In this document: positions 1 through 8,618 of the stretch, piece after piece | Layout of the letters: every line of letters starts with the position of its first letter | How positions within the stretch are numbered: position 1 is the first letter of the stretch | Source: Halomonas sp. | GTDB lineage: Bacteria > Pseudomonadota > Gammaproteobacteria > Pseudomonadales > Halomonadaceae | Direction of reading: 5' to 3' | Assembly (NCBI RefSeq): GCF_020832045.1 | Contig: NZ_JAFIFK010000012.1 | Span: 1-64,000, forward strand | Length of the DNA: 64,000 nucleotides | Translations under genes and position numbers: made by a program | Notes under the pieces: model-generated | Told to the model about the DNA's origin: nothing | The model's input: the letters and a program-made list of their open reading frames with translations, nothing else | Databases searched by the model: none

Positions 1-54
1 GACGCCTTCATCAAGGGCGCAGCGCCTCAAGCCAAGGACTCAAAGCATGACTGA
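1..54 (+). CDS. fliM: FliM C-terminal tail (partial, flagellar motor switch)
   Basis: The window opens inside a reading frame of 17 codons ending in TGA. Its stop overlaps the fliN ATG by 8 nt. The visible tail (DAFIKGAAPQAKDSKHD) is too short to identify by itself. It is called fliM only because fliM directly precedes fliN in fliLMNOPQR operons. FliM is the C-ring protein that binds phosphorylated CheY. The gene is truncated by the window edge, not broken. Confidence 0.6.
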   Translation, partial: DAFIKGAAPQAKDSKHD

Positions 55-616
55 TCCCAAGAAACCCGATCAGAACGTTTCCGACGACGACTGGGCCTCC
101 GCCATGTCCGAACAGGATGATACCAAACCCGCCGACGACGACCCCTGGGCCGAAGCCATGGCCGAACAGGAAGCGGCCGAAGCGGCAGGCAGCACTACGG
201 ACGATGATCCCTGGGCCGAAGCCTTGGCCGAACAGGAAGCGTTCGAAACGTCCGCTGAAGAGCCACCGGCAGCCAGTGCTCCCGCCTCAGCCCCCAAGTC
301 CGCCGGTGACCGGGTATTCCGGCCGCTGGACAAGGGCAAGGAGGGCGGGGTGACACGTGATCTCGAGATGATCATGGACATCCCGGTCAAACTGACCGTG
401 GAGCTGGGCCGTACCAAGCTGACCATCAAGCAGCTGCTTGAGCTGACCCAGGGCTCGGTGGTGGAACTCGACGGACTCGCCGGCGAGCCGATGGACATTT
501 TGATCAATGGTTACTTGATCGCCCAGGGCGAAGTGGTCGTTGTCGACGACAAGTACGGCATCCGCATCACTGAGATCATCACCCCTTCAGAGCGGGTGCA
601 AAAACTCAACCGATGA
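47..616 (+). CDS. fliN: FliN, flagellar motor switch C-ring protein with extended repeat-bearing N-terminus
   Basis: 189 aa, against about 137 in E. coli. The C-terminal SpoA-type domain (about residues 105-187) is nearly identical to the enterobacterial protein, with IMDIPVKLTVELGRT, TQGSVVELDGLAGEP and ITPSERVQKL. FliN forms the base of the cytoplasmic C-ring and docks the export ATPase complex. The extra length is an acidic N-terminus carrying three copies of the short motif DDxWAxAxxEQ (residues about 13-23, 30-41, 52-63). E. coli FliN has this motif once (DDLWAEALSEQ). The gene overlaps fliM upstream and fliO downstream (ATGA), so translation is coupled. Confidence 0.97.
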   Translation: MTDPKKPDQNVSDDDWASAMSEQDDTKPADDDPWAEAMAEQEAAEAAGSTTDDDPWAEALAEQEAFETSAEEPPAASAPASAPKSAGDRVFRPLDKGKEGGVTRDLEMIMDIPVKLTVELGRTKLTIKQLLELTQGSVVELDGLAGEPMDILINGYLIAQGEVVVVDDKYGIRITEIITPSERVQKLNR

Positions 617-1050
617 GCAATACGTCTTCTCCCGAAACCGCCACAGGTCTCGAAACCCTGGCCGTGGGTGGCGATGCCCTGGTAGGCATGGCCACCTTCG
701 GCAAGACAGTCGCTGCCCTGGCGCTGGTGATAGCCATCATTCTGGTATGCACCGCCCTTCTGAAGCGCTGGAATCCTCAGCAGCGAGCAGCGGGCGGGCA
801 TCTGCAAGTGATCGGTAGTGCCGCGGTCGGCACACGCGAGCGAGTAGTGATCGTCGACATCGAAGGTACCTGGCTGGTTCTCGGGGTCGGCGGCGGTCAA
901 GTCAATAAGCTGCATGAGCTGCCAGCCCCCGAGCCGGCGCGAAACGAGGCTACCGGCCCTACCGCCGAAGGCGACCGCTTTGCCGTCCGCTTCGCCCGTG
1001 CCCTCAAGCAGAACGCCGGCCTGGGTGGCTCCGGGCGAGGAAGATCATGA
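613..1050 (+). CDS. fliO: FliO, flagellar type III export apparatus assembly protein
   Basis: 145 aa. One membrane segment lies near residues 32-48 ([17 protein letters not shown]), followed by a small basic cytoplasmic domain containing [20 protein letters not shown], the most recognisable FliO stretch. FliO is a poorly conserved chaperone that helps FliP oligomerise in the export gate. The start overlaps the fliN stop and the stop overlaps the fliP start, both as ATGA, as in the standard fliNOPQR operon. Family assignment rests on the motif plus position. Confidence 0.93.
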   Translation: MSNTSSPETATGLETLAVGGDALVGMATFGKTVAALALVIAIILVCTALLKRWNPQQRAAGGHLQVIGSAAVGTRERVVIVDIEGTWLVLGVGGGQVNKLHELPAPEPARNEATGPTAEGDRFAVRFARALKQNAGLGGSGRGRS

Positions 1051-1808
1051 TTCATCGGCTTTTCACGCTCCGCTCGCTGTTCCTGCTTGCTCTATTTGCT
1101 CTTGTTCTACTGCCCCTGGGTGCTCATGCCCAACAGATTCCCGGCATCGTCAGCCAGCCTCTGGATGGTGGCGGTCAGCAGTGGTCGATCCAGCTACAAA
1201 CGCTGTTGCTGCTCAGCTCGCTGGCCTTCCTGCCGGCAGCCCTGCTGATGATGACCAGCTTTACCCGCATCATTATCGTCTTGAGTCTGTTGCGCACGGC
1301 TATGGGCACCCAGAGCAGCCCGCCCAATCAAGTGCTGCTCGGTCTCGCCCTGTTTCTAACCTTCTTCGTGATGTCACCGGTCATCGGCATGGTTTACGAC
1401 ACCGCCTGGTTACCGCTGACCGCAGAGGAGATCAACTTCGAGGAATTTTTGCTGCTGGCCCAGGAGCCTTTCCGCGAGTTCATGCTGGCCCAGACCCGCG
1501 AACCCGACCTGGCGCTGTTTGCACGCCTGGCAGAGGTCGGCCCCATGCAGGGTCCTGAAGACGTACCCCTGCGCATTTTGGTACCGGCCTTCGTCACCAG
1601 CGAACTCAAGACGGCTTTTCAGATCGGCTTCACCATCTTCATTCCGTTTTTGATCATCGATCTGGTGGTTGCCAGTACGTTGATGTCGCTCGGCATGATG
1701 ATGGTACCGCCGGCCACCATCTCGCTGCCGTTCAAGCTGATGCTGTTCGTGCTGGTGGACGGCTGGCAGCTGATTATCGGTTCGCTGGCGGAAAGTTTCT
1801 TCATTTGA
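1047..1808 (+). CDS. fliP: FliP, flagellar export gate membrane protein
   Basis: 253 aa, the family's usual length. An N-terminal cleavable-type signal sequence (residues 1-28, ending AHAQ) is typical of FliP. Four hydrophobic segments follow, with the signatures [20 protein letters not shown] and [19 protein letters not shown]. FliP forms the pentameric core of the export gate with FliQ and FliR, and secreted rod, hook and filament subunits pass through it. It overlaps fliO by 4 nt. A 46-nt gap with the fliQ Shine-Dalgarno follows. Confidence 0.98.
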   Translation: MIHRLFTLRSLFLLALFALVLLPLGAHAQQIPGIVSQPLDGGGQQWSIQLQTLLLLSSLAFLPAALLMMTSFTRIIIVLSLLRTAMGTQSSPPNQVLLGLALFLTFFVMSPVIGMVYDTAWLPLTAEEINFEEFLLLAQEPFREFMLAQTREPDLALFARLAEVGPMQGPEDVPLRILVPAFVTSELKTAFQIGFTIFIPFLIIDLVVASTLMSLGMMMVPPATISLPFKLMLFVLVDGWQLIIGSLAESFFI

Positions 1809-1854
1809 ACGCAAAACTACCAGGCCGAGCCCAAAATCTCGGCAAGGAGTCACT

Positions 1855-2124
1855 ATGACACCGGAAATGGTAATGGGCATCGCCTACCAGGGCATGCGTG
1901 TAACGCTTTTCCTGGCAGGCCCTCTACTGATCACCGCCCTGCTCACCGGCCTGACCGTGAGCCTGTTCCAGGCCGCTACCCAGATCAACGAAATGACGCT
2001 CTCGTTCATTCCCAAGATTCTTGGCGTTTTCACCGTACTGGTGCTGGCCGGTCCCTGGCTGCTGAAGCTGATCATCGACTTCACCCGCAACCTGTTCACC
2101 AGCATTCCAAGCATGCTGATGTGA
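1855..2124 (+). CDS. fliQ: FliQ, flagellar export gate membrane protein
   Basis: 89 aa, as in other bacteria. Two membrane helices, with the family core LTGLTVSLFQAATQINEMTLSFIPKI. FliQ packs around the FliP5-FliR1 core of the export gate. The ATG is preceded by AAGGAG about 6 nt upstream. It lies between fliP and fliR on the same strand. Confidence 0.98.
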   Translation: MTPEMVMGIAYQGMRVTLFLAGPLLITALLTGLTVSLFQAATQINEMTLSFIPKILGVFTVLVLAGPWLLKLIIDFTRNLFTSIPSMLM

Positions 2125-2131
2125 GATACCT

Positions 2132-2923
2132 ATGATCGAGGTGACCTTCGATCAGCTGCATGGCTGGCTGGTACTGTTACTGTGGCCCTTCGTGCGCATC
2201 CTGGCATTCTTCCAGGCCGCCCCGCTGTGGGGGCACTCCAGCGTTCCCAATCAAGCCAAGGTTGGCCTTGCTTTCCTGATTACCCTGGTCATCGCCCCGG
2301 TGCTGCCGCCCATGCCCGACGTACCGATCATGTCGTGGGCAGGCTTCGGCATCATGGTGGAACAGATGCTGATCGGCATCGCTATCGGACTGGTGATGCA
2401 TGTCGTCTTTGCCGTGGTGCAAGCCGCCGGCGAATTCATCGGCCTGCAGATGGGCCTTGCTTTCGCCACGTTCTTCGATACCGGCAGCGGGACCAACACC
2501 ATGATCCTCTCGCGCATCTTCTTCATGATCACCTTGCTGATGTTTCTGGCATTGGGCGGTCACCTGATGGTGCTCGAAGCCCTGGTGTCGAGCTTTTACG
2601 GCCTGCCCATCGGTATTGGGAGCTTCAATCCAGCCGCTTTCGAGATGCTGGTACGCTACGGCGGCACCATCTTCGTGGCGGGTATGTCCCTGGCCCTGCC
2701 CCTGGTGGGCTCACTGCTGATCATCAACCTGGCCATGGGCATCCTCAACCGTTCCGCGCCTCAGCTGACGGTATTCAACATCGGTTTCCCCACATCGCTC
2801 ACCGTCGGCCTGGTACTCTTGATGGTATTGATGACCGACATGTCTCGCTTTCTTCAGCGCCTGTTCAGCAACGGCATACAGTTCATCTACTCCCTCATCG
2901 AAGCGCTGGCGCCGCTCGCCTGA
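2132..2923 (+). CDS. fliR: FliR, flagellar export gate membrane protein
   Basis: 263 aa with six predicted membrane segments. Family landmarks are FQAAPLWGHSSVPNQAKVGLA near the N-terminus, GEFIGLQMGLAFATFFDTGSG in the middle and QLTVFNIGFP near the C-terminus. One FliR copy caps the FliP pentamer. This is the last plus-strand gene of the fli run. It ends about 37 nt before the hairpin that terminates the converging flg operon. flhB, often next, is not in the window. Confidence 0.97.
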   Translation: MIEVTFDQLHGWLVLLLWPFVRILAFFQAAPLWGHSSVPNQAKVGLAFLITLVIAPVLPPMPDVPIMSWAGFGIMVEQMLIGIAIGLVMHVVFAVVQAAGEFIGLQMGLAFATFFDTGSGTNTMILSRIFFMITLLMFLALGGHLMVLEALVSSFYGLPIGIGSFNPAAFEMLVRYGGTIFVAGMSLALPLVGSLLIINLAMGILNRSAPQLTVFNIGFPTSLTVGLVLLMVLMTDMSRFLQRLFSNGIQFIYSLIEALAPLA

Positions 2924-2959
2924 TCCTGAAGTAGCGTTCTCGGTACCAATTCCGACATC

Positions 2960-2989
2960 AAAAAAAACCGCCCCGGCAAGCCGGAGCGG
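2960..2989 (-). terminator. Intrinsic terminator of the flgB-L operon
   Basis: The stem CCGCCCCGGC / GCCGGAGCGG (2968-2977 with 2980-2989, one mismatch, AA loop) is followed on the minus strand by eight T residues (2960-2967 on the plus strand are all A). The U-tract side shows that it serves transcription coming from flgL. There is no U-tract on the fliR side. Confidence 0.85.
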
Positions 2990-3025
2990 CGAAAAGAGAC
3001 CCCATGGGGTTGATCCACGGGGTCT

Positions 3026-3080
3026 GCAGGGAAGCGAAGTGCCGAAACTCTTGATTCTAAAAGGACCTTGGCTTCCCTGC
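3026..3080. repeat. 10-bp inverted repeat in the flgL 3' region
   Basis: GCAGGGAAGC (3026-3035) is perfectly complementary to GCTTCCCTGC (3071-3080) across a 35-nt loop. A weaker pair, GACCCC/GGGGTC, lies at 2998-3024. Both sit between the flgL stop and the terminator. They would add structure to the 3' end of the flg mRNA. No protein or RNA family is recognised. Confidence 0.5.
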
Positions 3081-3088
3081 CATAGGCT

Positions 3089-4330
3089 TCACAGGAATTT
3101 GAACAGTGATAGGCTCTTGACGTCGACGAAGGCCTTCTGCGCTGCCTGCAATCCGACTTGACGCAGACTGTACTCGCCAATTGCCTGGGCATAGTCCAGA
3201 TCGATCAGATCGGAGAGCGTCTGATCGTAGTTCATCATGCGATTTCCGCTGACGGCATCAACGACATCGAGCTCGTTGAGACGCGCTCCCATAGAGGCAC
3301 GCACGGTCAAGACGTTATCGAGACTGTTGTCGAACTCGCGCATCACGGTATTGAGTGTGTTGCGCATTTCTGCACGCTGTGCAGGAGTTTCCGCCGGGTT
3401 TTCCAATACTGCGAGCGCTTTCTCGAAAGAACGGAACAGGTCGGTGTTCATTTCTCGCGCCTGACCGACACGAATACTATCACCGGTTGCCGGATTCCCA
3501 TCCAAGGTGAGGGAAAGAGGGCCAAAGGTAATGGCTTTTCCAGATTCATAGTCGCCGGTAGCTATGACGACACTGTCCCCATCCATTACAGTATAGGTAG
3601 GCGGCGTTGTGTCGGCATCGAACGACAGCGTAAAAGTCTGGCCAAACGCAGGGTCATTGCGATCCAGGGTTTGAAGTGCTTTGAAGGTAACGTTGCCTTC
3701 ATTTCCCTCTGTTCGGACGCCATTGGCATCGAACCTGCCCGCCTCCGCCATATAGCCAGCACCACTGGCAACGCTTTGGAAAACCTGAATCCCGTTATTG
3801 GTTACAGGCATGAGGCGAGAGGCATCGATGCGCTGCTCACGTACATTACCGTCACCAACATATACGATGGCACCATCGCCGCCTTCACGAGTGAAAGGTG
3901 GGAGACTGTCCTGGAAACCACCAAACAAATAACGACCATTGCCATCGGTAGCGTTGGCCTGGCCTATCAAAGTCTCGTAAATGCCACGTAACTCAGAAGC
4001 CACTGCTTGACGATCAACATCACTCAAGGTATCGCTCGAGGCCTGTATCAACAGTGTCTTGGCACTGATGATTCCATCACTCACACTATTCATGACGCTT
4101 TCAGCCTGAGCAAGCGAGTTACGTGCTGAGACACGCGCGTCGTCAAACTGTTGTGTAATGGCTTTTGCTTGCGAGACACCCACGGCTCGCGATGCCGCCT
4201 GGGGATCATCGGAGGGATTGACCACGCGCCGACCCGTCGCAATCTGCTGGCCCACCTTGAGGAAGTCACCCTGCTGGCGGTTCATGGCCGAGACGCTCTG
4301 CTCGTACATGGTAACGGTGCTAATACGCAT
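3089..4330 (-). CDS. flgL: FlgL, hook-filament junction protein (HAP3)
   Basis: 413 aa. The N-terminal flagellin-like coiled-coil half (residues 1-140, RISTVTMYEQSVSAMNRQQ, VNPSDDPQAASRAV) and the C-terminal helix (residues about 320-413, ending LQAAQKAFVDVKSLSLFKFL) flank a variable middle. FlgL links the last hook-associated subunit to the flagellin filament and is secreted by the export gate. It follows flgK by 20 nt, with its own CGGAG Shine-Dalgarno. The central portion (roughly 3480-4000) is visibly less GC-rich than its surroundings, consistent with a variable surface domain. Confidence 0.96.
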   Translation of the reverse strand: MRISTVTMYEQSVSAMNRQQGDFLKVGQQIATGRRVVNPSDDPQAASRAVGVSQAKAITQQFDDARVSARNSLAQAESVMNSVSDGIISAKTLLIQASSDTLSDVDRQAVASELRGIYETLIGQANATDGNGRYLFGGFQDSLPPFTREGGDGAIVYVGDGNVREQRIDASRLMPVTNNGIQVFQSVASGAGYMAEAGRFDANGVRTEGNEGNVTFKALQTLDRNDPAFGQTFTLSFDADTTPPTYTVMDGDSVVIATGDYESGKAITFGPLSLTLDGNPATGDSIRVGQAREMNTDLFRSFEKALAVLENPAETPAQRAEMRNTLNTVMREFDNSLDNVLTVRASMGARLNELDVVDAVSGNRMMNYDQTLSDLIDLDYAQAIGEYSLRQVGLQAAQKAFVDVKSLSLFKFL

Positions 4331-4350
4331 CGTACTGAACTCCGTGATTA

Positions 4351-6255
4351 TCAGTTACGCAAGCCGAGGATCGTATCGAACACCGTGGATGCGGTTTCGA
4401 TGACTCTGGCATTAGCCATGTAGAACTGCTGGAAGCGAATCAGGTTGGCCGCCTCCTCGTCCAGGTTGACCCCCGATTCGGATTGCTGGACCGCACGCAA
4501 CTGATCGGTAAGCCCCTGACGAGCTTCGAGATTGACCTTGACGATATTGGTACGGTTGCCCACATCGCTGACCATGCCGGCATAGGCCTGGCTGAACGAT
4601 GAACGGCCACCGACCATCGACTTGCTCTGTAGGTTCTGCATGGCAAGCGCATTACGGTTGTCGCCTGTACCGGAGGCCGCAATGGTGAGCGACAGACTCG
4701 CTGAATCGTCATCGCCTGGCACACTGCCGACGACGAACTCGATGCCATCGATATTGATCCGATCACCCGCCACGATACCGACCGTACCGTCGTAGGCCTC
4801 ACCATTGACGGTGAACGACGTCGTGTCGGCCGGTGCCGTGACAGTGGTGATGCCGCCTGCTGTCGACAGGGCAAAGTCATGCGCCGTGCCGTTGGCGAAG
4901 GCACCGGCATCGGCTCGCAGCCCGGAAATGGCGAGATTGCCCGATGTGGCGACGAAGCTGCCTGCGGCGATCTTGTCCAGGTCGGTGATATTGGATTCGA
5001 AGTTAGCAGCGACACGTCGTACCGGCTGCACTTCGTAGCGATTGCCATCATTGGGCGGAGCGCTGAATTCGAGGGTGATACCACCAAAACTCAGTACATT
5101 ACCTTCCCAGCTCACCTCACTGGCCGGCAGCGTCTGATTATTGTCCTTGCGGATGACCTGAGGCTGACCATCCTGGAAGCGAATGGTGTAATCGGTGGAA
5201 CGAAGCTTATCGATATTGGCCGCATCGAAGCTGGTAGCAACGATTTCTGCCCCACCGGTGTTGCGTGGATTGGAGTACGCCTGGGGCTGACCGATGCTGA
5301 AGAAATCGCCCCCCTGATTGCCATCGAGATCCTGACCGAGCCGGTGCTGTTCGTTGAACCCGACCGCGAGCGACACGGCCAGCTGGCCGATCTGATTCTG
5401 AGTCTTGTCCAACGTCTCGGCGCGGAAGGTCATCAACCCGCCGAGGCTACCACCCTTGATGGTGTTTTCCGACAGCGCCACCACGTTGCCGCCGGAATCA
5501 CGATAGCCCAGCACGGTGCGCTGCGGGTCGTTGGGAGCATCCATCGCTTCGAGACGATAATGATTGGTGCCGGATACCAGCGGCTGTCCGTTGGGCAGGC
5601 TGATGTTGTAAGTCTTGCCGTCCTGGATATCCAGGCGGATGTCCATGCGCTCACTGAGCTCGGCGACCAGCTGATCGCGCTGGTTGAGCAAACTGTTGGG
5701 AGCCTCACCGCTGCGCGCACGGGCCAAGGCGATCTCGCGATTGAGAGTCGCCAGTTGCTCGGTCATGTTGTTGATCTGGGCGACTTCATCCTTGATCTGC
5801 CCATTGATGCCTACATGCATGTCCTGCAGGTAACCATCGAAAGCACGGAATTGCGCGGTCAAGGTATTGGCGGTACCCAATAAACCTTGGCGCGCCGCCG
5901 GATCGGAAGGCGCCCCGGCGAGATCCTCGAGAGAGGAGAAAAATTTCTGCATCAGCGGCGCGAGGCCTGCGTCACGGTCGGCCAGCAGATTGTCGATCTG
6001 GCTGATCTGGTTCCCGTATGCCTTGAGCGCACTGGAGGCGCTGGTCGCAGCGTTGAGCTGGTTGGCGACATACTGATTGAACTGGCGCTGGATGGCATTG
6101 ACCTGTACGCCGGCATCGGTACGGCTCTGACCAAGAATCGTCAGCTCGCGATTGTAGCCGGGGGTGTAGACGTTACTGATATTGTTGCTGGTGGTGTTCA
6201 GCGCGTTCTGTGCGGCATTGAGCCCGCTCAGGCCGACGGAAAAAATGGTGCTCAT
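4351..6255 (-). CDS. flgK: FlgK, hook-filament junction protein (HAP1)
   Basis: 634 aa from the ATG at 6255. An in-frame ATG seven codons further upstream lacks a Shine-Dalgarno and gives a non-family N-terminus, while AAGGAAA stands correctly before 6255. The N-terminus STIFSVGLSGLNAAQNALNTTSNNISN and the C-terminus VNLDEEAANLIRFQQFYMANARVIETASTVFDTIL are the axial-protein ends that build the coiled-coil core. The middle carries the exposed domains. FlgK joins hook to filament with FlgL. It starts a separate sigma-28 transcription unit, flgKL (promoter 6285-6311). Confidence 0.96.
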   Translation of the reverse strand: MSTIFSVGLSGLNAAQNALNTTSNNISNVYTPGYNRELTILGQSRTDAGVQVNAIQRQFNQYVANQLNAATSASSALKAYGNQISQIDNLLADRDAGLAPLMQKFFSSLEDLAGAPSDPAARQGLLGTANTLTAQFRAFDGYLQDMHVGINGQIKDEVAQINNMTEQLATLNREIALARARSGEAPNSLLNQRDQLVAELSERMDIRLDIQDGKTYNISLPNGQPLVSGTNHYRLEAMDAPNDPQRTVLGYRDSGGNVVALSENTIKGGSLGGLMTFRAETLDKTQNQIGQLAVSLAVGFNEQHRLGQDLDGNQGGDFFSIGQPQAYSNPRNTGGAEIVATSFDAANIDKLRSTDYTIRFQDGQPQVIRKDNNQTLPASEVSWEGNVLSFGGITLEFSAPPNDGNRYEVQPVRRVAANFESNITDLDKIAAGSFVATSGNLAISGLRADAGAFANGTAHDFALSTAGGITTVTAPADTTSFTVNGEAYDGTVGIVAGDRINIDGIEFVVGSVPGDDDSASLSLTIAASGTGDNRNALAMQNLQSKSMVGGRSSFSQAYAGMVSDVGNRTNIVKVNLEARQGLTDQLRAVQQSESGVNLDEEAANLIRFQQFYMANARVIETASTVFDTILGLRN

Positions 6256-6284
6256 GGTGTCGTTTCCTTTCGCCAATGCCTGTT

Positions 6285-6311
6285 ATATCGGCCTGAATGG
6301 TCCCAACTTTA
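6285..6311 (-). promoter_or_regulatory. Sigma-28 (FliA) promoter of flgKL
   Basis: Read on the minus strand: TAAAGTTG (6304-6311), an 11-nt spacer, then GCCGATAT (6285-6292). This matches the consensus TAAAGTTT-N11-GCCGATAA at 14 of 16 positions. It lies about 30 nt upstream of the flgK ATG and after the flgJ stop/start boundary, as expected for a late (class III) promoter on the hook-filament junction genes. Confidence 0.88.
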
Positions 6312-6339
6312 GGGCTCAATCACTGAATCGATGGCTAAA

Positions 6340-7464
6340 TCAATAGCTGAAAAAGACCAGTGAGTCGCGCTGCCGCATCGGCCCCATGGTGTTCATCACC
6401 GCGATCAGCTTATCGGCATAGGCAGGGTCGGTGGCATAGCCCCCTGCCTGCAAAGCCCTGGCCGCCTGCTCGGCGCTACCGGCGGTGGTAACCGCTGCAT
6501 AGCGTGGGTTGTTACCGATCAAACGAGCGTAATCGGTGAAAGCCTCCTCGAACGAGCCGTAGACGCGGAAGGTGTCCACCACTCGGGTGCGCTGACCGTT
6601 GATATACTCGTGGGTGGTGATATCGGTGGTACGCCCCTGCCAGCTACTGCCCGCCTTGATGCCGAACAGGTTGTAGCTGTTGCCGCCATTGGCGGTGGCG
6701 ATCTCATGGCGCCCCCAGCCCGTTTCGAGGGCTGCCTGGGCCAGGATCAGCTCGGCCGGAACCCCGGTCTTGCGACTCGCGGCCTGGGCAGGAGCCGAGA
6801 GGCGCTCCATGAAGCGCTGCACGTGCTCACCGCCCTGCCCGCTAGTAGGAGCGCGAACGGCGGGTGCCGTGGCCGCGACAGGATGAGGTGTTTGAATACT
6901 TGGCGCCACGGTTGGTACGGTGGCATCCAGCGCCGACATGAAGCCGCCACGCACCGCCTCTAGCTCCTCGAGAAAGCTCCCCGGCATGGTAATGGCTTCG
7001 GCAGGTGTTTCGCGGCGGCGTTCAGAGGATGCCTCGGTGTCACGCTCGGTCTCGCTCTCCGGCAGTAACGCATCGCTCAATACCCGGGGGGTACCGCGTG
7101 GGATGCCGGCAATCAGTTCGCTCAGCTCACGATCGGCTACGCCGGAGCGCGCCGGTGAAATGCCCATCTGAGTTTCCAACTGGGCAACGAGATGATCGGC
7201 AAGACCGATACCACGCCCTGCCATGGTCTGCGCCCACTGCTGGTCGAGCATCGACTGATAGAACTCGGCCTGCTGGCTATCGAGCATGCCTCCCGAAGGG
7301 ATGGTGTCGCGCATGCTCTTGAGCATCATCTGCAGAAAGAGCGCCTCGAACTGCTGGGCGGCTCCGCGCAGGCCGGCGGCCTCGTCGTTTCTCGCGGTGT
7401 GCTTGAGGCGCTCGAGACCCTGCACGTCGAGCGCGAACTGGCTAGTCATGTCCTGGATGCTCAT
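6340..7464 (-). CDS. flgJ: FlgJ, rod cap and peptidoglycan hydrolase
   Basis: 374 aa, longer than the roughly 313 of E. coli. The N-terminal rod-binding domain (residues about 30-100, GAAQQFEALFLQMMLKSMRD, QAEFYQSMLDQQWAQTMA) chaperones rod assembly. The C-terminal glucosaminidase-type domain (about 225-370) carries the catalytic glutamate in AQAALETGWGRHE and NLFGIKAG, and cuts a hole in peptidoglycan for the rod. The two are joined by a long low-complexity linker (about 100-215, rich in S, E, R, A and P) that explains the extra size. The start overlaps the flgI stop by one base (TGATG). Confidence 0.96.
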   Translation of the reverse strand: MSIQDMTSQFALDVQGLERLKHTARNDEAAGLRGAAQQFEALFLQMMLKSMRDTIPSGGMLDSQQAEFYQSMLDQQWAQTMAGRGIGLADHLVAQLETQMGISPARSGVADRELSELIAGIPRGTPRVLSDALLPESETERDTEASSERRRETPAEAITMPGSFLEELEAVRGGFMSALDATVPTVAPSIQTPHPVAATAPAVRAPTSGQGGEHVQRFMERLSAPAQAASRKTGVPAELILAQAALETGWGRHEIATANGGNSYNLFGIKAGSSWQGRTTDITTHEYINGQRTRVVDTFRVYGSFEEAFTDYARLIGNNPRYAAVTTAGSAEQAARALQAGGYATDPAYADKLIAVMNTMGPMRQRDSLVFFSY

Positions 7465-8603
7465 CAGATGATCTCCAGGTCGGCAAGCAGCGAGCCGGAG
7501 GCCTTGAGCGCCTCGAGAATGGACATCAGGTCGCTGGGCGTGGCGCCAAGCGCATTGAGTGCATTGACCACATCCACCAGGTCGGCACCTTCGACGACAC
7601 GCAGGTAGGCGTCCTGCTCCTGGATTTCGATCTGGGTATCGGGCACCACGACGGTTTCGCCCTGCCCAAAAGGATTCGGTTGGCTGACGAGGAAACGGGT
7701 ATCTATCACGATCGAAAGGTTACCGTGAGCCACTGCAGCCCGCCGCAGGGTCACCGCACTGTTCATCACTACCGAACCGGTGCGAGCATTGAAGATGACC
7801 TTGGCCGGCGCTTCCCTCCGAGTAATACGGATGTTCTCCACCTGTGCCATGAAATTGACCCGGGAGTTCGGGTTCATAGGGCCGTCCAGTGCAATGACGC
7901 GACCGTCCCGCGCCGCCGCAACCGGGCGGCCAAACTCATTGTTGATGGCGTTGACCACGAGCTGCGCCGTGCCGAAATCCGCCTGCTTGAGTTCGAGTTC
8001 AAGTAAGCCTGCATTGGCGCCGAGGTCGAGCGGCACCTCACGCTCAACCATGGCCCCACCGGGAATTCTGCCGCCCGCCAGCTGATTGACCTGAACCTGG
8101 GCTCCTCCCGCCGCGGCACCAGACCCACCCACCAGCATATTGCCCTGAGCAATAGCATAGGTGTCGCCGTCGGCACCCTTCAGCGGGGTCATCAGCAGCG
8201 TGCCGCCCCGAAGGCTACGGGCGTTACCGATGGAGGAGACATTGATGTCGAGCCGCTGGCCCGGGCGAGAAAAAGGCGGCAAGTCGGCGGTGACCATGAC
8301 CGCCGCCACGTTGCGCAGCTGCATGTTGGTACCCGGCGGTACGGTAATCCCTAGCTGCGACAGCATGTTGGTCAGGCTCTGACCGGTGAACGGGGCCTGC
8401 ATGGTCTGGTCGCCGGTTCCGTCGAGCCCGACCACCAGACCGTAACCGACCAGTACGTTGTCACGCACCCCGGCAAAATTGGCTATCTCGCGTATGCGCT
8501 CCGCTTGCACCGGCAGTGCCAGCAGGCAGAGACATGTCAGAAGGAACAGCTTCGCTGCCTGTGCAACGGTTCGCTTTTGCTTGGGCATCTTCGAATCAAT
8601 CAT
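7464..8603 (-). CDS. flgI: FlgI, flagellar P-ring protein
   Basis: 379 aa with a signal peptide (KLFLLTCLCLLALPVQA, cleavage before ERIRE). The mature protein matches the P-ring family: RIREIANFAGVRDNVLVGYGLVVGLDGTGDQT, NVAAVMVTADLPPF and VVNALNALGATPSDLMSILEALKASGSL. It forms the bushing around the rod in the peptidoglycan layer and needs FlgA as chaperone. An alternative ATG five codons in is equally plausible. It is part of the flgBCDEFGHIJ run and is overlapped by flgJ. Confidence 0.97.
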   Translation of the reverse strand: MIDSKMPKQKRTVAQAAKLFLLTCLCLLALPVQAERIREIANFAGVRDNVLVGYGLVVGLDGTGDQTMQAPFTGQSLTNMLSQLGITVPPGTNMQLRNVAAVMVTADLPPFSRPGQRLDINVSSIGNARSLRGGTLLMTPLKGADGDTYAIAQGNMLVGGSGAAAGGAQVQVNQLAGGRIPGGAMVEREVPLDLGANAGLLELELKQADFGTAQLVVNAINNEFGRPVAAARDGRVIALDGPMNPNSRVNFMAQVENIRITRREAPAKVIFNARTGSVVMNSAVTLRRAAVAHGNLSIVIDTRFLVSQPNPFGQGETVVVPDTQIEIQEQDAYLRVVEGADLVDVVNALNALGATPSDLMSILEALKASGSLLADLEII

Positions 8604-8618
8604 GGTCGCCTCGCTCGC

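Noticed and set aside
4879..5883. A 334-codon plus-strand frame opposite flgK
   Set aside because: It overlaps flgK on the other strand; no Shine-Dalgarno, no recognisable domain.
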